A stretch of DNA of 64,000 bases. Origin: Gracilariopsis chorda (lineage: Eukaryota; Rhodophyta; Florideophyceae; Gracilariales; Gracilariaceae). Below the pieces are notes generated by a model. That model made no database searches and was not told the origin of the DNA. It worked only from the letters and a program-made list of their open reading frames with translations. Numbering within the stretch: position 1 is the stretch's first letter; every line of letters starts with the position of its first letter. Below are positions 21,374 to 31,230 of the stretch, piece after piece. Location: the NCBI GenBank assembly GCA_003194525.1, contig NBIV01000009.1, positions 496,001 to 560,000 on the forward strand, given 5' to 3'. The translations under genes were made by a program, and so were the position numbers.

Positions 21374-23376
21374 TATAAGTAGAGTAGGAGTGAGAGGTAA
21401 AGAAGAATTAGGAAAGGGTAAACGAGTTGTGGGGGGTGGGGGGTGGGGGATGGTGTGTGAGTGCAGGATCAGTGAAAGGCGGGGGGGGGGGGGGGGGGGT
21501 ATTTGTAGGGAAGAGTGAGATGGTGTGACGGGAGAGTTCTTGAGGGGTGGGGTGCGGGGTGCAGTGGAGGGGGGGTGTGCGAGGTGGCTTTGCAGCGGAC
21601 GTCAAAGGTGTTCGAAAGCGCAGCACTTCGCGTGGCTACAAATGGGGGCACCCGCCGCGTTGGACACGCCCCAGCGCACGAAACACGCGCGGCAACGGCG
21701 CGCCAAGCTGACGGTGCCAGCATTGAATTTCGTGGAAATTTGTGGGGGGGGGCGCGACGGCTGTGTACCAAAGGTACCCGTCAAGCGCTGTGAATGGGCG
21801 CTGGAAGCGGGCGCGCGGGTCGGTCACGCGGGTGATCTCCCCGCGGCGAAGTGACACGGCAGCTGGCCAATGGCGGGGCGCGCGGGGGGGGCGCCGCCCA
21901 TTGAGGCTCGCACACGTGGGGGATATTTGGCGCGCGCGCACGCGAATGACGTGGGCCGTGGTCACGGCGGCTGTTAGGGTTACGGCGCGGCGCGCACAGA
22001 GACGCTTCGAGACGCTGCTTACAGCGTCATTTAGGGCGCGCGCGCGGCTGGACACGTGGATGGGAGTGTTTTTGTTTTGCATGTGGCCAATCAGCGTCGA
22101 TCGTGCTGGCGGCTGTCCTGCAACTCACGCCTGGCGGCACGCGTTTCGCCGCCGTTCGGTGCGCCATGCCGCCTTCTCGACGCCCGTCGAGCGCGCGTTC
22201 ATGGCCGTCGTCCGCGTTTGCACGCTTTTCATCGCATCACATTACATACTTCAACCCAGATTCCTCTTCTACTGCTACGCTCGCGCACGCAACAACTTCC
22301 CACTCTTGCTCAACAACATTCCCGACCTCTATCTCCAGCCTCCACACGCAGCCGTACCATATCTTGCCCAGCTCCAGATTATTGCAGCTTGCACCATCGC
22401 ATCCATACAAATCTCACCTCAAATTCTATCTGCGCTCTCGTCCCTGTAACATTTAACCTACACGGTATCTTGTTCCATCGCGTCTCTTCACTGTTGCATG
22501 TGTCGCAATACTCCTCCGCAAAACGCCACCGTTGTCCACAATCGCCCACACATACAGCGCACAGCGCGCTCCAACCTGTGGCCGAAAAACAACTCTTCTC
22601 GATAAACATCGCTGCGTATCACTGTTAGCACCACACATGTTTCCCGCAACTGAAAAACGATTCGCGTCAGTTTTTCCTCGCCTGTCTCCGAGCCACTCGT
22701 GTTCGTTTTTGCCCTTGCAGTGGGGACAGTTGCACGCCTCCTCCCCCGCACTCCCCCCCTTCCCCGACTTGCAACTGAGCAACTCCTGTTCGGTCCGCCC
22801 TTCGTAGAAGAGCTGTCATACACTTTTCCCCGCGCACGCCCCCCTGTCAAGCGCTCCGCACCAGAAAAAGCTCTGCGCGCCCCGATCTCGTGAGCATCGA
22901 AGCTACGCTATTCCCTATCAGGTTACACTCATCACCTCCGTGACCACTCATCGTAGCGCCCTGTCAAATCCTACCTTAGTCTTGGTGCTGTCCCTTCCAC
23001 CCCAACAGCAAGCACAGTCCGACTTCGCAACTTCGCACCTCGCTATCGATGCACAACAACAAACAGCACCTGCACCTCTTACGTTGTGAAGCGTGTGCAA
23101 TTTCGCTCTTGTGCTTTGCTTTTTCCTTTTTTGGCTCAATTTTCTGCCGCCGAATAGCATCTGCCCTTCGAAAAAAAGTGCTCGTTCCAAATTTAATCTC
23201 GCCGCTAGATTGTGTGCATCCCCGTCATGTGATTACCTCAACACCCATTTCCGCATGTCGCAGCTACGCCTGTGCAACCGCCATGCTGTTTTCGTTCCAC
23301 GTGCGCTCAGGTACACCACCAAACATACCAGCCTCTTACTATCCGCCGGTAATCCACCACCCATCCGCCTCCCGTC
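21374..23376. other. 2-kb GC-rich intergenic/promoter region before pullulanase
   Basis: G19 at 21481-21499. Very GC- and CpG-rich until about 22250, then pyrimidine-rich. A Ser-rich frame of 96 codons from the ATG at 22166 has no recognisable domain and is not called. The pullulanase promoter should lie in the right half. Confidence 0.45.
21481..21499. repeat. G19 homopolymer
   Basis: Nineteen uninterrupted G on the plus strand (poly-C on the sense strand of the ORF at 21059-21373). Confidence 0.9.
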
Positions 23377-26300
23377 ATGCATCCTTCTCCCGAAACGCCA
23401 ACCCATCTCGTTGTGCATTATCACCGCCCGAATCATCATTATCACTCATGGACACTCACCCTTCCCAACGCCACATATGCCCAGCCCGTGCAGAACGCCC
23501 TCACCTCGTACGGTGCTCTATTTCGTATCCCTTTTCCACTGCCCGCCTCCGTCACACTGCACCCAACCCATCCCAAGCTAGTAGATGCTCCACCCCGTCA
23601 GTGTGATCTCACCTCGCTCACTGCCGTTCATCGTGAACTCCATGTCTTTCTTCTGGAAGCTCATCCCCAGGCAGTTCGCTCCCCATCTCTGTTCCAAACG
23701 CATCCAAATCCACGCTTGTTCGCCATCTCCGTTCCAGATCCTCACGCATGGCTCATCGTATACGCCCGCGATACGAAGCGAGACGTTTTCCCAGCCTCTG
23801 CTCACTATCGCCAACGTAACCACCCTGCTTTGTTTCTCCTTGATACCAGCACACTTGCCCGCCAAATAAGGCTTACAATACAACATCATTACCACCGACC
23901 TGCTCCAGCAACTGCGCAGCTCTCCTACCCTGCGTTTCGTGCTCCTTACCCCAAACACGTCATGCTATCGGCTCACCCTCTGAAAGCTCAACAAACAGAC
24001 CAAGATTTGTTTGCTGCCATTACCACTCAAGCGCTTCAATGCAGGTTTCTTTCCCGACAAGTACAAGGACCAACCGTTCTCGATTCTCCCCTTATTCGCA
24101 CCCCGAAATACAAGCATCTAGTCCTCTTTTACTATCGTCTTGACAGATCTACTCCCATCGTATCACTCACTGTATCAGCTAGCGTGAAGCTCGAAGCCGT
24201 CCCTTTGCCCTCTTCTTACCATACTTCGAAAGCCTTCACCATTGATATTTCTGCTCTTCCAGAGAGTCATTCCTCCCATTCCCAGCTCTCCATTACTCCA
24301 GTTCGTTCTAATTCTGGTGTTGTCATTCACGAAAACAAGCTCACATGGCGCCCGTCACTTGGCCTTCGCGTCATTTATGCACAGTCTTTCCCTCACCTTT
24401 TGACTCCTGCACAAACCGATCTTACGCTAGTCTATCACCGATACGACAGTGAATGGAGCGACTGGGAATTACATGTATGGAGCAAGCCACAAGACGGTTA
24501 TCCTGCAGTTTCGGCCAAGTTAACACCCACCAGACCAGTGAAACCAGGACAAGTAGTATTTCATCTTGTTGGTTATGTGTTTCCCTATCAAGCTCAAGTA
24601 TTTGTGGAGCCTGTGCGAATGGCCTTGCACCCTGGCCACGCTACTACTGATGAGTTTGGCATTACCGTAGTTGGTGAACCGTATCGTGATGCATGTCGTC
24701 GAGATGTGATTCGTAAGTGGACTAGCGCACAGCCTCCCTCTCAAGTCATCCATCTTGTGCAGGGTGATTCTCGCATATACGCACATCCTCCGGACCCCGA
24801 TACATTTAACGCACAACGAAGGTTTCGCTTGCGATATCGCCGCTTCTTGCCATCAGACTATGAAGGTTGGGACCTGTGGACATGGGATCAAACGGATCCT
24901 GAGTCTCACAGAATTCCGCTCACGCCTGTGGCTGAGACCCGGGACTGGGCTGACTTTGTTGTTGATCGCGCTGACTATGGTAGTGGCAAGATTATATCCA
25001 TACTTCCCAGAAGAGGTGGTGATGCATGGCTTGAACAAGACGAGTTCGTGCGACAGTGGAGTTTGTCGATGTTGGAATCGTTGGATACTTCTATCGTCAA
25101 GCACCATGAGCCTCTGAAACAACGTGCCGACGATCATGATGACCTACCTACATTTCTCATCACGCAAGAGACGAAGCTCGTCCTTCGTCATCTTGATGAT
25201 GCGAGAACAATGCTTGATGCTTACGTTGATTCGGATAACTCCATTGTCGTGAGTGCGCCTGTACCCTTGCAATGGCTGATGCCACCGCAGCTCACGCAAT
25301 CGCAACCTAATGAAGATATGGTTATTAAAATTGCGCAGAGACCAGTTCAAGGATTGTTAGATGTCGGAAAGGAAGCCGATGACATTGAAGGAAAGAGCTT
25401 ACGTTTTCTAAAGGCAAAACAGGTGACTCCCATAAAGACTGGGTATGTGTTTGACAAATCCGTCGCACATTTTGAGGAGGACTTCCTTGTCGAGAATGTT
25501 GTTGTGTCTGTTCCGGGTTTTGTTAGCGTCGCTTTGCACTGGGAAACGCACGAGAATGAAGACAAATACTTGTACGAAGGTTCTCTCGGGTGGGAGTACT
25601 CTTCGGCGAAGTGCATCTTCAGATGCTTTGCACCGATCGCTAGTTTAGTAAGCGTCGTATTATACGACGAGCCGACAGGGGATGCAGGAAGAACGGTTGT
25701 CCCAATGCGTCGTATACCGCAAGGCTGCTGGAAGGTCACTATCATAGAGGATTTAAAGGGAAGATACTACAAATTGCTTGCTGAAGGAGGAAACAAACGA
25801 CTGTTCCCGGGGGTCGAAGTGATTGATCCTTACTCTAGATGTAACACTGGGCACACTGGGCGAGGTCTGGTGTACGGTATAGATTCCACAGAAGTTTATC
25901 CACGACCAAATGTCAAACCTTCAGCGGCAATCGTGTACGAACTGCACATTCGTGATATCACAATAGACAAGTGTTCCGGTATTCGACAACGAGGAAAGTT
26001 TCTGGGGCTCACTGAAAGGGGAACGGGTCTACCGAACAAGGTTTCTAAGTCAGAATCGAAGGTTCTTACTCAGTGGCCTCAAGAACGTATGCGGGGCGTC
26101 AACGACGAGTTTTCTTTGCTTGATAAGTTCTCGACAGGACTCGACCATATTGTGCAGATGGGCGTAACAGCTGTTCAAATCATGCCTATTCAGGACTTTG
26201 ATAATGACGAGTCAGACGATGGTTCATATCGGTGGGGATATATGCCAGTGCACTTTAATTCTCCGGATGGCTGGTACGCCTCGTCGACCCACACTGTTGC

Positions 26301-27906
26301 AAGAGTTGTGGAATTCAAGCATCTTGTTAGTGCTCTACACAAGGCCGGCTTGAAGGTAATCATGGACGTGGTCTACAATCATACTGCCGAGGATAGCAAT
26401 GAACTCAACTTGGATGCACGATTTTCCTTCAATGGCCTCGCCCCACGCTACTACTACCGTACTTGTGGAAACACTCCTATTGCTCATACTGGCGACAGAA
26501 CATGCGGAGTTCGAGAACATCCTAAACCACACTGTGGAGAATGCTACTCGAACGGTTCAGGTTGCGGGAATGAATTCCGAAGTGAATCTCCGATGGGAAG
26601 GAAATTTATAATTGATTCTCTCAAGTTCTGGGCTATGGAGTATGGTGTCGATGGATTTCGGTTTGATCTCTTAGGTTTGATTGACCTGGAAACGATTCAT
26701 CGAGCAGCAACTGAACTAAAGAGTATTCATCCACATATACTTGTTTATGGAGAACCTTGGATTGGGGGCCTCTCCCCAATAAAAATCACAGACAAGGGCT
26801 CCCAGCGTTCTAAAGGCTTTGGAGTTTTCAACGATACATTCCGAAATGCTGTTCGAGGTTCTCCCTTTGATACAGAGGAGACGTTCATCATGGACGGTGG
26901 GAGACTTCCCGAAGTGAAGGGCGGAATCATTGGCTCTGTTGACCTGTTTACTGATTCTCCACTAGAAAGCCTCAACTACGTTGAATGTCATGATAATCGT
27001 ACTTTGTGGGACCATTTGACATACTATACTCGTTCTAGAACAGATAATATCAAGTTTAATGAAGAAGATCTGAGACGGATGCACAGGCTGGCCGCTGTTC
27101 TTGTTCTTACCTCACAAGGAGTTCCATTCATTCAAGCAGGTCAGGAAATGTGCCGAACAAAGTTTGATGACGAGAACTCGTATGAATCTTCGGACGAGAT
27201 TAACATGATTCGATGGATGACGAAACTGAACGAATGGTCGACGGTTCAGTATTATAGGGGTCTCATTCTGCTGCGCAGATCTCACCCTGAAATCTTCTGC
27301 CTGGAAACTGCGGACGAAATTCATAAGAAGGTTGCTTTCTACGAAGATTGCGGTCTTTGCGTTCCGGAGAGATGCATTGCTTACAGAATCAAAGGCAACC
27401 CGGAGAGATTGTTTAGGCAACTGCAGGAAGAGGAACCGGACGTAGATAGAGATTTTCATCGAGAGGAATCTCTGCGGTGGTCGGAGGTTGTTGTTCTGCT
27501 TAATGCCACACCTCTTCATGTGACATTTGAGTTGCCGGGAAGAAAGACGGACACTCTATGGATGCAGACTGTCGACTCCTCCGCTGCAGGTACTCGCATA
27601 ATTCAAGGACCGCATGTAGGATCGGTCACTGTTAGCGGTCGGTCAGCAGCGGTGTTACGTCGTGCATCACCGACAGAACAAGAAGTGGGACAGCTTGAAA
27701 TGCGCCTTTCATCAATATCAGATGCTTACTCTTCGTTTCATGGGGATGATCCGTTAACCAGATATACGGTTGGATTAGACCCTCGCCCAACAGTAGAAGA
27801 CGTGAGTCAAAGGAACGACCTTATTTCTCAAAGGTTAGAATTCGATCGGAGAAGATCTGTGAATCCTAGTCAGGCTACGCAGGATTCTGATATGATCACC
27901 GAATGA
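23377..27906 (+). CDS. pullulanase-type starch debranching enzyme (GH13) with several N-terminal CBM41-like modules
   Basis: It hydrolyses alpha-1,6 branches of starch; in red algae the substrate is cytosolic floridean starch. The 1509-residue chain begins with CBM41-like starch-binding modules, the first at residues ~8-100 (LVVHYHRPNHHYHSWTLTL). Similar modules follow around 330-420 (YHRYDSEWSDWELHVWS) and 485-570 (RFRLRYRRFLPSDYEGWDLW), and a degenerate one may lie at about 245-310. A CBM48-like region follows at ~700-800. The catalytic barrel carries YRWGYMP, the VVYNHT motif, nucleophile Asp1097 (DGFRFDLLGL), acid/base Glu1126 (YGEPW) and transition-state Asp1206 (ECHDN). A Cys-rich insert of about 25 residues precedes the SNGSGCGNE motif. 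There is no clear signal or transit peptide, consistent with a cytosolic enzyme. It is convergent with trigger factor. Confidence 0.93.
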   Translation: MHPSPETPTHLVVHYHRPNHHYHSWTLTLPNATYAQPVQNALTSYGALFRIPFPLPASVTLHPTHPKLVDAPPRQCDLTSLTAVHRELHVFLLEAHPQAVRSPSLFQTHPNPRLFAISVPDPHAWLIVYARDTKRDVFPASAHYRQRNHPALFLLDTSTLARQIRLTIQHHYHRPAPATAQLSYPAFRAPYPKHVMLSAHPLKAQQTDQDLFAAITTQALQCRFLSRQVQGPTVLDSPLIRTPKYKHLVLFYYRLDRSTPIVSLTVSASVKLEAVPLPSSYHTSKAFTIDISALPESHSSHSQLSITPVRSNSGVVIHENKLTWRPSLGLRVIYAQSFPHLLTPAQTDLTLVYHRYDSEWSDWELHVWSKPQDGYPAVSAKLTPTRPVKPGQVVFHLVGYVFPYQAQVFVEPVRMALHPGHATTDEFGITVVGEPYRDACRRDVIRKWTSAQPPSQVIHLVQGDSRIYAHPPDPDTFNAQRRFRLRYRRFLPSDYEGWDLWTWDQTDPESHRIPLTPVAETRDWADFVVDRADYGSGKIISILPRRGGDAWLEQDEFVRQWSLSMLESLDTSIVKHHEPLKQRADDHDDLPTFLITQETKLVLRHLDDARTMLDAYVDSDNSIVVSAPVPLQWLMPPQLTQSQPNEDMVIKIAQRPVQGLLDVGKEADDIEGKSLRFLKAKQVTPIKTGYVFDKSVAHFEEDFLVENVVVSVPGFVSVALHWETHENEDKYLYEGSLGWEYSSAKCIFRCFAPIASLVSVVLYDEPTGDAGRTVVPMRRIPQGCWKVTIIEDLKGRYYKLLAEGGNKRLFPGVEVIDPYSRCNTGHTGRGLVYGIDSTEVYPRPNVKPSAAIVYELHIRDITIDKCSGIRQRGKFLGLTERGTGLPNKVSKSESKVLTQWPQERMRGVNDEFSLLDKFSTGLDHIVQMGVTAVQIMPIQDFDNDESDDGSYRWGYMPVHFNSPDGWYASSTHTVARVVEFKHLVSALHKAGLKVIMDVVYNHTAEDSNELNLDARFSFNGLAPRYYYRTCGNTPIAHTGDRTCGVREHPKPHCGECYSNGSGCGNEFRSESPMGRKFIIDSLKFWAMEYGVDGFRFDLLGLIDLETIHRAATELKSIHPHILVYGEPWIGGLSPIKITDKGSQRSKGFGVFNDTFRNAVRGSPFDTEETFIMDGGRLPEVKGGIIGSVDLFTDSPLESLNYVECHDNRTLWDHLTYYTRSRTDNIKFNEEDLRRMHRLAAVLVLTSQGVPFIQAGQEMCRTKFDDENSYESSDEINMIRWMTKLNEWSTVQYYRGLILLRRSHPEIFCLETADEIHKKVAFYEDCGLCVPERCIAYRIKGNPERLFRQLQEEEPDVDRDFHREESLRWSEVVVLLNATPLHVTFELPGRKTDTLWMQTVDSSAAGTRIIQGPHVGSVTVSGRSAAVLRRASPTEQEVGQLEMRLSSISDAYSSFHGDDPLTRYTVGLDPRPTVEDVSQRNDLISQRLEFDRRRSVNPSQATQDSDMITE

Positions 27907-28120
27907 AACAGTGATCAGTCGTCTCGTATCTTTTAGTGAACTTTTGTAGCGGAATCAGAGAATATCCGCAGGAGAAGGACTTGATATTCCATTACCTTAC
28001 TGACTGGTGCCTTTATGTCGCGACGTGTTTCATTTTCGCTTGGACAGATTGACAAACTTTGCTCTTGAGTAACTTCTTAACCTTATAAACTCTTACCTTG
28101 GTTTATGTTCGCGAATACCA

Positions 28121-29596
28121 TTAAGACTGTTCCTCAGCTTTGGGGGGCACGAGGGTAACTTTTGCAGATTTCTTGATATGTTGCAGCACTAGCTCTCGTT
28201 CCAGCTGCGCTTCGATTTGATCACGAACTCTCTGTTCGTCCATTTCCTCCCCTTTCAGCTCTGCACGAACGAGGGCCATCTGATTCTCAACTTCCTTTTC
28301 GTCAAATGCCAAGTTCTGATCCTTCGCTATTTGCGACACAGCAAAATTCACTCGTAAGCTCTTCTCCACGTTTCCTTTAGCACGCTCTTTGTACATCTCA
28401 TAATTCTCTTTCGTGACCATGGACTTCACCTGTTCATCAGACATACCCTTATCCTTGAAGGAGGACAGCATGGTGGCAAACTTGTTCTTGACCTGATTCT
28501 CAACCAGAGTTTCAGGGAGATCTACTTGAACGATAGACGCCAATTTGTTGTCAATGGCGGTATTGATGTTCTTTTCTTGGGCGGTCTCTGATTCGGTATC
28601 TATCCTGTCACGAATCGTTCTTCGAAGATCCTCGAGCGTCTTCTCTTCGCTGACTTGTTTTACGAATTCGTCATTGAGTTCAGGCAGAATCATGTTCTTG
28701 ATAGCGTGAACCGTGACAGAGAAGACAGCTTTGACACCGGCCAATTCTTTCCGGGGGTTCGACACCGGGAATTCGACGCTCACATCTCGAGTTTCACCGG
28801 CTCCAATGCCAATCAAACCCTCGACAAATCCCGCCATGAACTTGCCCTCAGTCATGTTAATCTCAATTGAATTGCCATCCGCAATCTCGGGCAATTTGTC
28901 GCCTTTCGTACCATCTTCATTGCGATAGTATCCGACGAGATCGGCAATCAAAAGCTGTCCCATTTCAGCTTTCGCCCCCTCAGGCGCTATGACGGAGAAA
29001 GCCTCCCTTTGTCTTAACTCTTGAAGTGCTTTATCCACGAGCGATTCATCAAATGCAGCCTCTTCAGCTTCGATCTCCAGATTTTCGTAGGGAGAGGAAA
29101 AGGTTGCGCTAGGCCAAACGTCAATCTTCACCGTAAAAGTTAAGGGCGATTGGGGATCAAAGTTGGAAATTACTGAATCGACACCTCCATCATTATCAAC
29201 TTGAGCCTGGCCAATGGCATGAATACCAGCATCCTTAAGAGCCTTCTGAACAGATTTCTCAATTACCTCTTCACATGCGCTTGCTTTGATATTCTCCTTG
29301 CCGTATTGGTTGATTATGAGCTGCTTAGGGGCGTTTCCTTTGCGGAAACCTTGGATATTAGCGCGCTTTGTTAGCTCCTTGATAACCGAATTCCATGCAG
29401 CAGTACATTCTTCTTTATCGACGGAGATCTCAAGACTCATTTGGCTGTTTGGAAGTGGTGCTGATTTAACTGAGAGTCCCATACGCAAAGTTCGCGGTGC
29501 AAAACTGGCACGGCGTGTTGAGCATATCGAGGGCCTTTGACATTGACGGCTGAGCCATTGTCGTGGCGCATTGTTGACGAAACCTGTAGGATACAT
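28121..29596 (-). CDS. tig: trigger factor, organelle-targeted (peptidyl-prolyl isomerase/chaperone)
   Basis: Trigger factor binds at the ribosome exit tunnel and shelters nascent chains; in algae and plants it acts in plastids. From the ATG at 29596 (492 aa), residues ~1-50 form a Ser/Arg-rich transit peptide with Phe near the start (MYPTGFV), a feature of red algal plastid import. The ribosome-binding domain carries the signature GFRKGNAP at 83-90. A PPIase-like FKBP domain follows at about 195-275 and the helical chaperone domain runs to the end (TLEDLRRTIRDRI, LPETLVENQV). An in-frame extension of 124 residues to 29968 is possible but looks like 5' UTR. It is divergent with the OXLD1-like gene. 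Confidence 0.9.
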   Translation of the reverse strand: MYPTGFVNNAPRQWLSRQCQRPSICSTRRASFAPRTLRMGLSVKSAPLPNSQMSLEISVDKEECTAAWNSVIKELTKRANIQGFRKGNAPKQLIINQYGKENIKASACEEVIEKSVQKALKDAGIHAIGQAQVDNDGGVDSVISNFDPQSPLTFTVKIDVWPSATFSSPYENLEIEAEEAAFDESLVDKALQELRQREAFSVIAPEGAKAEMGQLLIADLVGYYRNEDGTKGDKLPEIADGNSIEINMTEGKFMAGFVEGLIGIGAGETRDVSVEFPVSNPRKELAGVKAVFSVTVHAIKNMILPELNDEFVKQVSEEKTLEDLRRTIRDRIDTESETAQEKNINTAIDNKLASIVQVDLPETLVENQVKNKFATMLSSFKDKGMSDEQVKSMVTKENYEMYKERAKGNVEKSLRVNFAVSQIAKDQNLAFDEKEVENQMALVRAELKGEEMDEQRVRDQIEAQLERELVLQHIKKSAKVTLVPPKAEEQS

Positions 29597-30159
29597 TGAG
29601 TCGCCAAATTCGATCTGTCCTTGCTGAATGTTAAGAGAGCGGCTTAAAAGCGCCGAGTGGATTGGCTTTGTGGTCTTGGTCTGCCGCGATGGTCGATTCG
29701 GTGATGCGCTCTCAGCTCTGAGCTCGGTGAAGTTATCTGGAGTGAGTGATCTGTGTGCAGACCGTGCTCGAAAACGATGAAACCTCAATGAAAATTGATG
29801 AATAAGGCGCACATGCACCGGTGGCACTGGAACCTTGATGGAGCCCGAGGAGCACCAGCTTTGGTGAAGCTTGGGTTCAGCACTGCTGTTCGCTTCCGGA
29901 CGCCTTGCTCCACTGCGGCTTCGCGAAAACACTGCACTCCCAGTTGGTCGCTTCCTGCGTTTCAACATTTTATCAGTCTGTCATTCCTATTGAACAAGGA
30001 ATTGTGGCACAGTTAGCGACTGCTAATTGACCGCAGATTACCACTACCGCCCCGCGCCGTTTGAAAATGACATCTTGACGTACGCCTAAGCCAAGCAGAC
30101 GGCTATCACACTTTGAGACTGGTTTCGTACCAGCGCCTGGTCGCTGATGTAACAAACAA
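29597..30159. other. divergent promoter region, trigger factor / OXLD1-like
   Basis: A 563-bp gap between divergent starts. The trigger-factor frame stays open to 29968. No clear TATA box. Confidence 0.4.
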
Positions 30160-30453
30160 ATGCGGTTGCAGCCCGAAGAACAAATGAAATCTCATCAATT
30201 CCGCGGCCTGAGAAGGTCATTTCGCCAGTTGTGGATAAACAGGGATCAGCTGAAGAGCAATGCATTTCTCCGTTTTTCCACGCGCTCAAGTCATGCGGAA
30301 GCTGCAGATAAGCCACCGCGCTTGCCAGAACCTCATGAGTGCTGTGGCAACGGATGTCATGAATGCGTCTGGGAGGTATACTTCGACCGGTACAAAGCTT
30401 ATACGGAAAGAAAAAAGAGAGTTAAGTCTACGCAGCCGAAAGCGCCACCGTAA
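30160..30453 (+). CDS. OXLD1-like protein (oxidoreductase-like domain, 97 aa)
   Basis: The C-terminal half contains the short Cys-rich 'oxidoreductase-like' domain found in animal OXLD1 and fungal mitochondrial proteins: PRLPEPHECCGNGCHECVW followed by EVYFDRYKAY, with Cys61, Cys62, Cys66, Cys69, Trp71, Tyr74 and Tyr81. The biochemical role is unknown; known members are mitochondrial. The first ~45 residues are basic and poor in acidic residues apart from the extreme N-terminus. An alternative start at Met9 (30184) would give a cleaner presequence. It is convergent with the G-patch gene, with 175 bp between stops. Being short it is easy to miss, but the motif is diagnostic. Confidence 0.82.
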   Translation: MRLQPEEQMKSHQFRGLRRSFRQLWINRDQLKSNAFLRFSTRSSHAEAADKPPRLPEPHECCGNGCHECVWEVYFDRYKAYTERKKRVKSTQPKAPP

Positions 30454-30627
30454 CTCACACGAACAATAAAAAGCAAAACGGCACGGACAGCATGCGCTCT
30501 CAGCAACGCAAGAGACCGAAAGGCAAAATGCTTACAAGTGGTTTATGAACAGCCTATAATATGCAGAGGGATACTCGTCAAAAGAACTGGTTAGCACTCT
30601 CAACCTCGGTCTTGAGGGTGAGCACTG

Positions 30628-31230
30628 TCATTGTTTTTTCTCTTTCTTTTGCTTGCGCTTTTTCTTATCGGCTTTATGAACCTTCTTAATCTTGGTCGCC
30701 ACTCCAAGCTTTTCACTCTTTTCTTTCTTTCTCCGCTTTTCCGCACGACCATGCTTACGTTCGCGCTCCTGCTCCACTTCCCTCTGTATTCGTTCCTCCT
30801 CCTTGAGATCCACCTTGCTCCCGGAAACATGCACGCCTCCCAGAATTTCTCTAAGCGCCTCTGCGGAGTATGCCCTGACATCCTTTTGGGCTGCGCGTCG
30901 TGCGTAGAAACCGATCGCCTTGGATGATTTGGTGCCTCTGTCCGCGCTTTGCGAAGATTTATGAGAAGGATCGGAAGCCAGTTTGGAAAGCACTTCGTTC
31001 AGTCCCGCAGCAACCAGGCCTGGGGTTTGCCAAGGATTGTCCTTTGCATTCGCGACGCCCAAGCCTTGTTTATCACCTTTCTTTCTCGCGCGCAGAGCAG
31101 CCGTCCGGCCATCTTCAAGACGCCCCAGCCCTTTCCCTTCGCTCCATCCCATCTTTTGCAACATCTTGAACCCGAATCGTGATTTGTCTTTTGCCCACGT
31201 TTGGTTTTGAGTATCAATAGAACCGGCCAT
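30628..31230 (-). CDS. PINX1/Pxr1-like G-patch protein
   Basis: Likely nucleolar cofactor of a DEAH-box helicase in ribosome biogenesis, as in yeast Pxr1/Gno1 and human PINX1. The N-terminus has a G-patch at about residues 17-62 (SRFGFKMLQKMGWSEGKGLG then ARKKGDKQGLG). The middle has the family's second conserved block (IGFYARRAAQKDVRAYSAEALREILGG), and the last ~60 residues are almost continuous Lys/Arg/Glu, ending in a poly-basic nucleolar-type tail. At 200 aa it is shorter than yeast or human members but keeps their order. A run of A on the plus strand (31287-31300) lies ~57 bases upstream of its ATG. Confidence 0.88.
   Translation of the reverse strand: MAGSIDTQNQTWAKDKSRFGFKMLQKMGWSEGKGLGRLEDGRTAALRARKKGDKQGLGVANAKDNPWQTPGLVAAGLNEVLSKLASDPSHKSSQSADRGTKSSKAIGFYARRAAQKDVRAYSAEALREILGGVHVSGSKVDLKEEERIQREVEQERERKHGRAEKRRKKEKSEKLGVATKIKKVHKADKKKRKQKKEKKQ

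Noticed and set aside
22166-22456. 96-codon Ser-rich frame before the pullulanase gene
   Set aside because: Starts at an ATG and is Ser/Pro-rich, but overlaps other frames in pyrimidine-rich promoter-like DNA and has no recognisable feature.
29597-29968. N-terminal extension of trigger factor
   Set aside because: The ATG at 29596 already gives a suitable transit peptide with Phe near the start; the extension looks like leader sequence.
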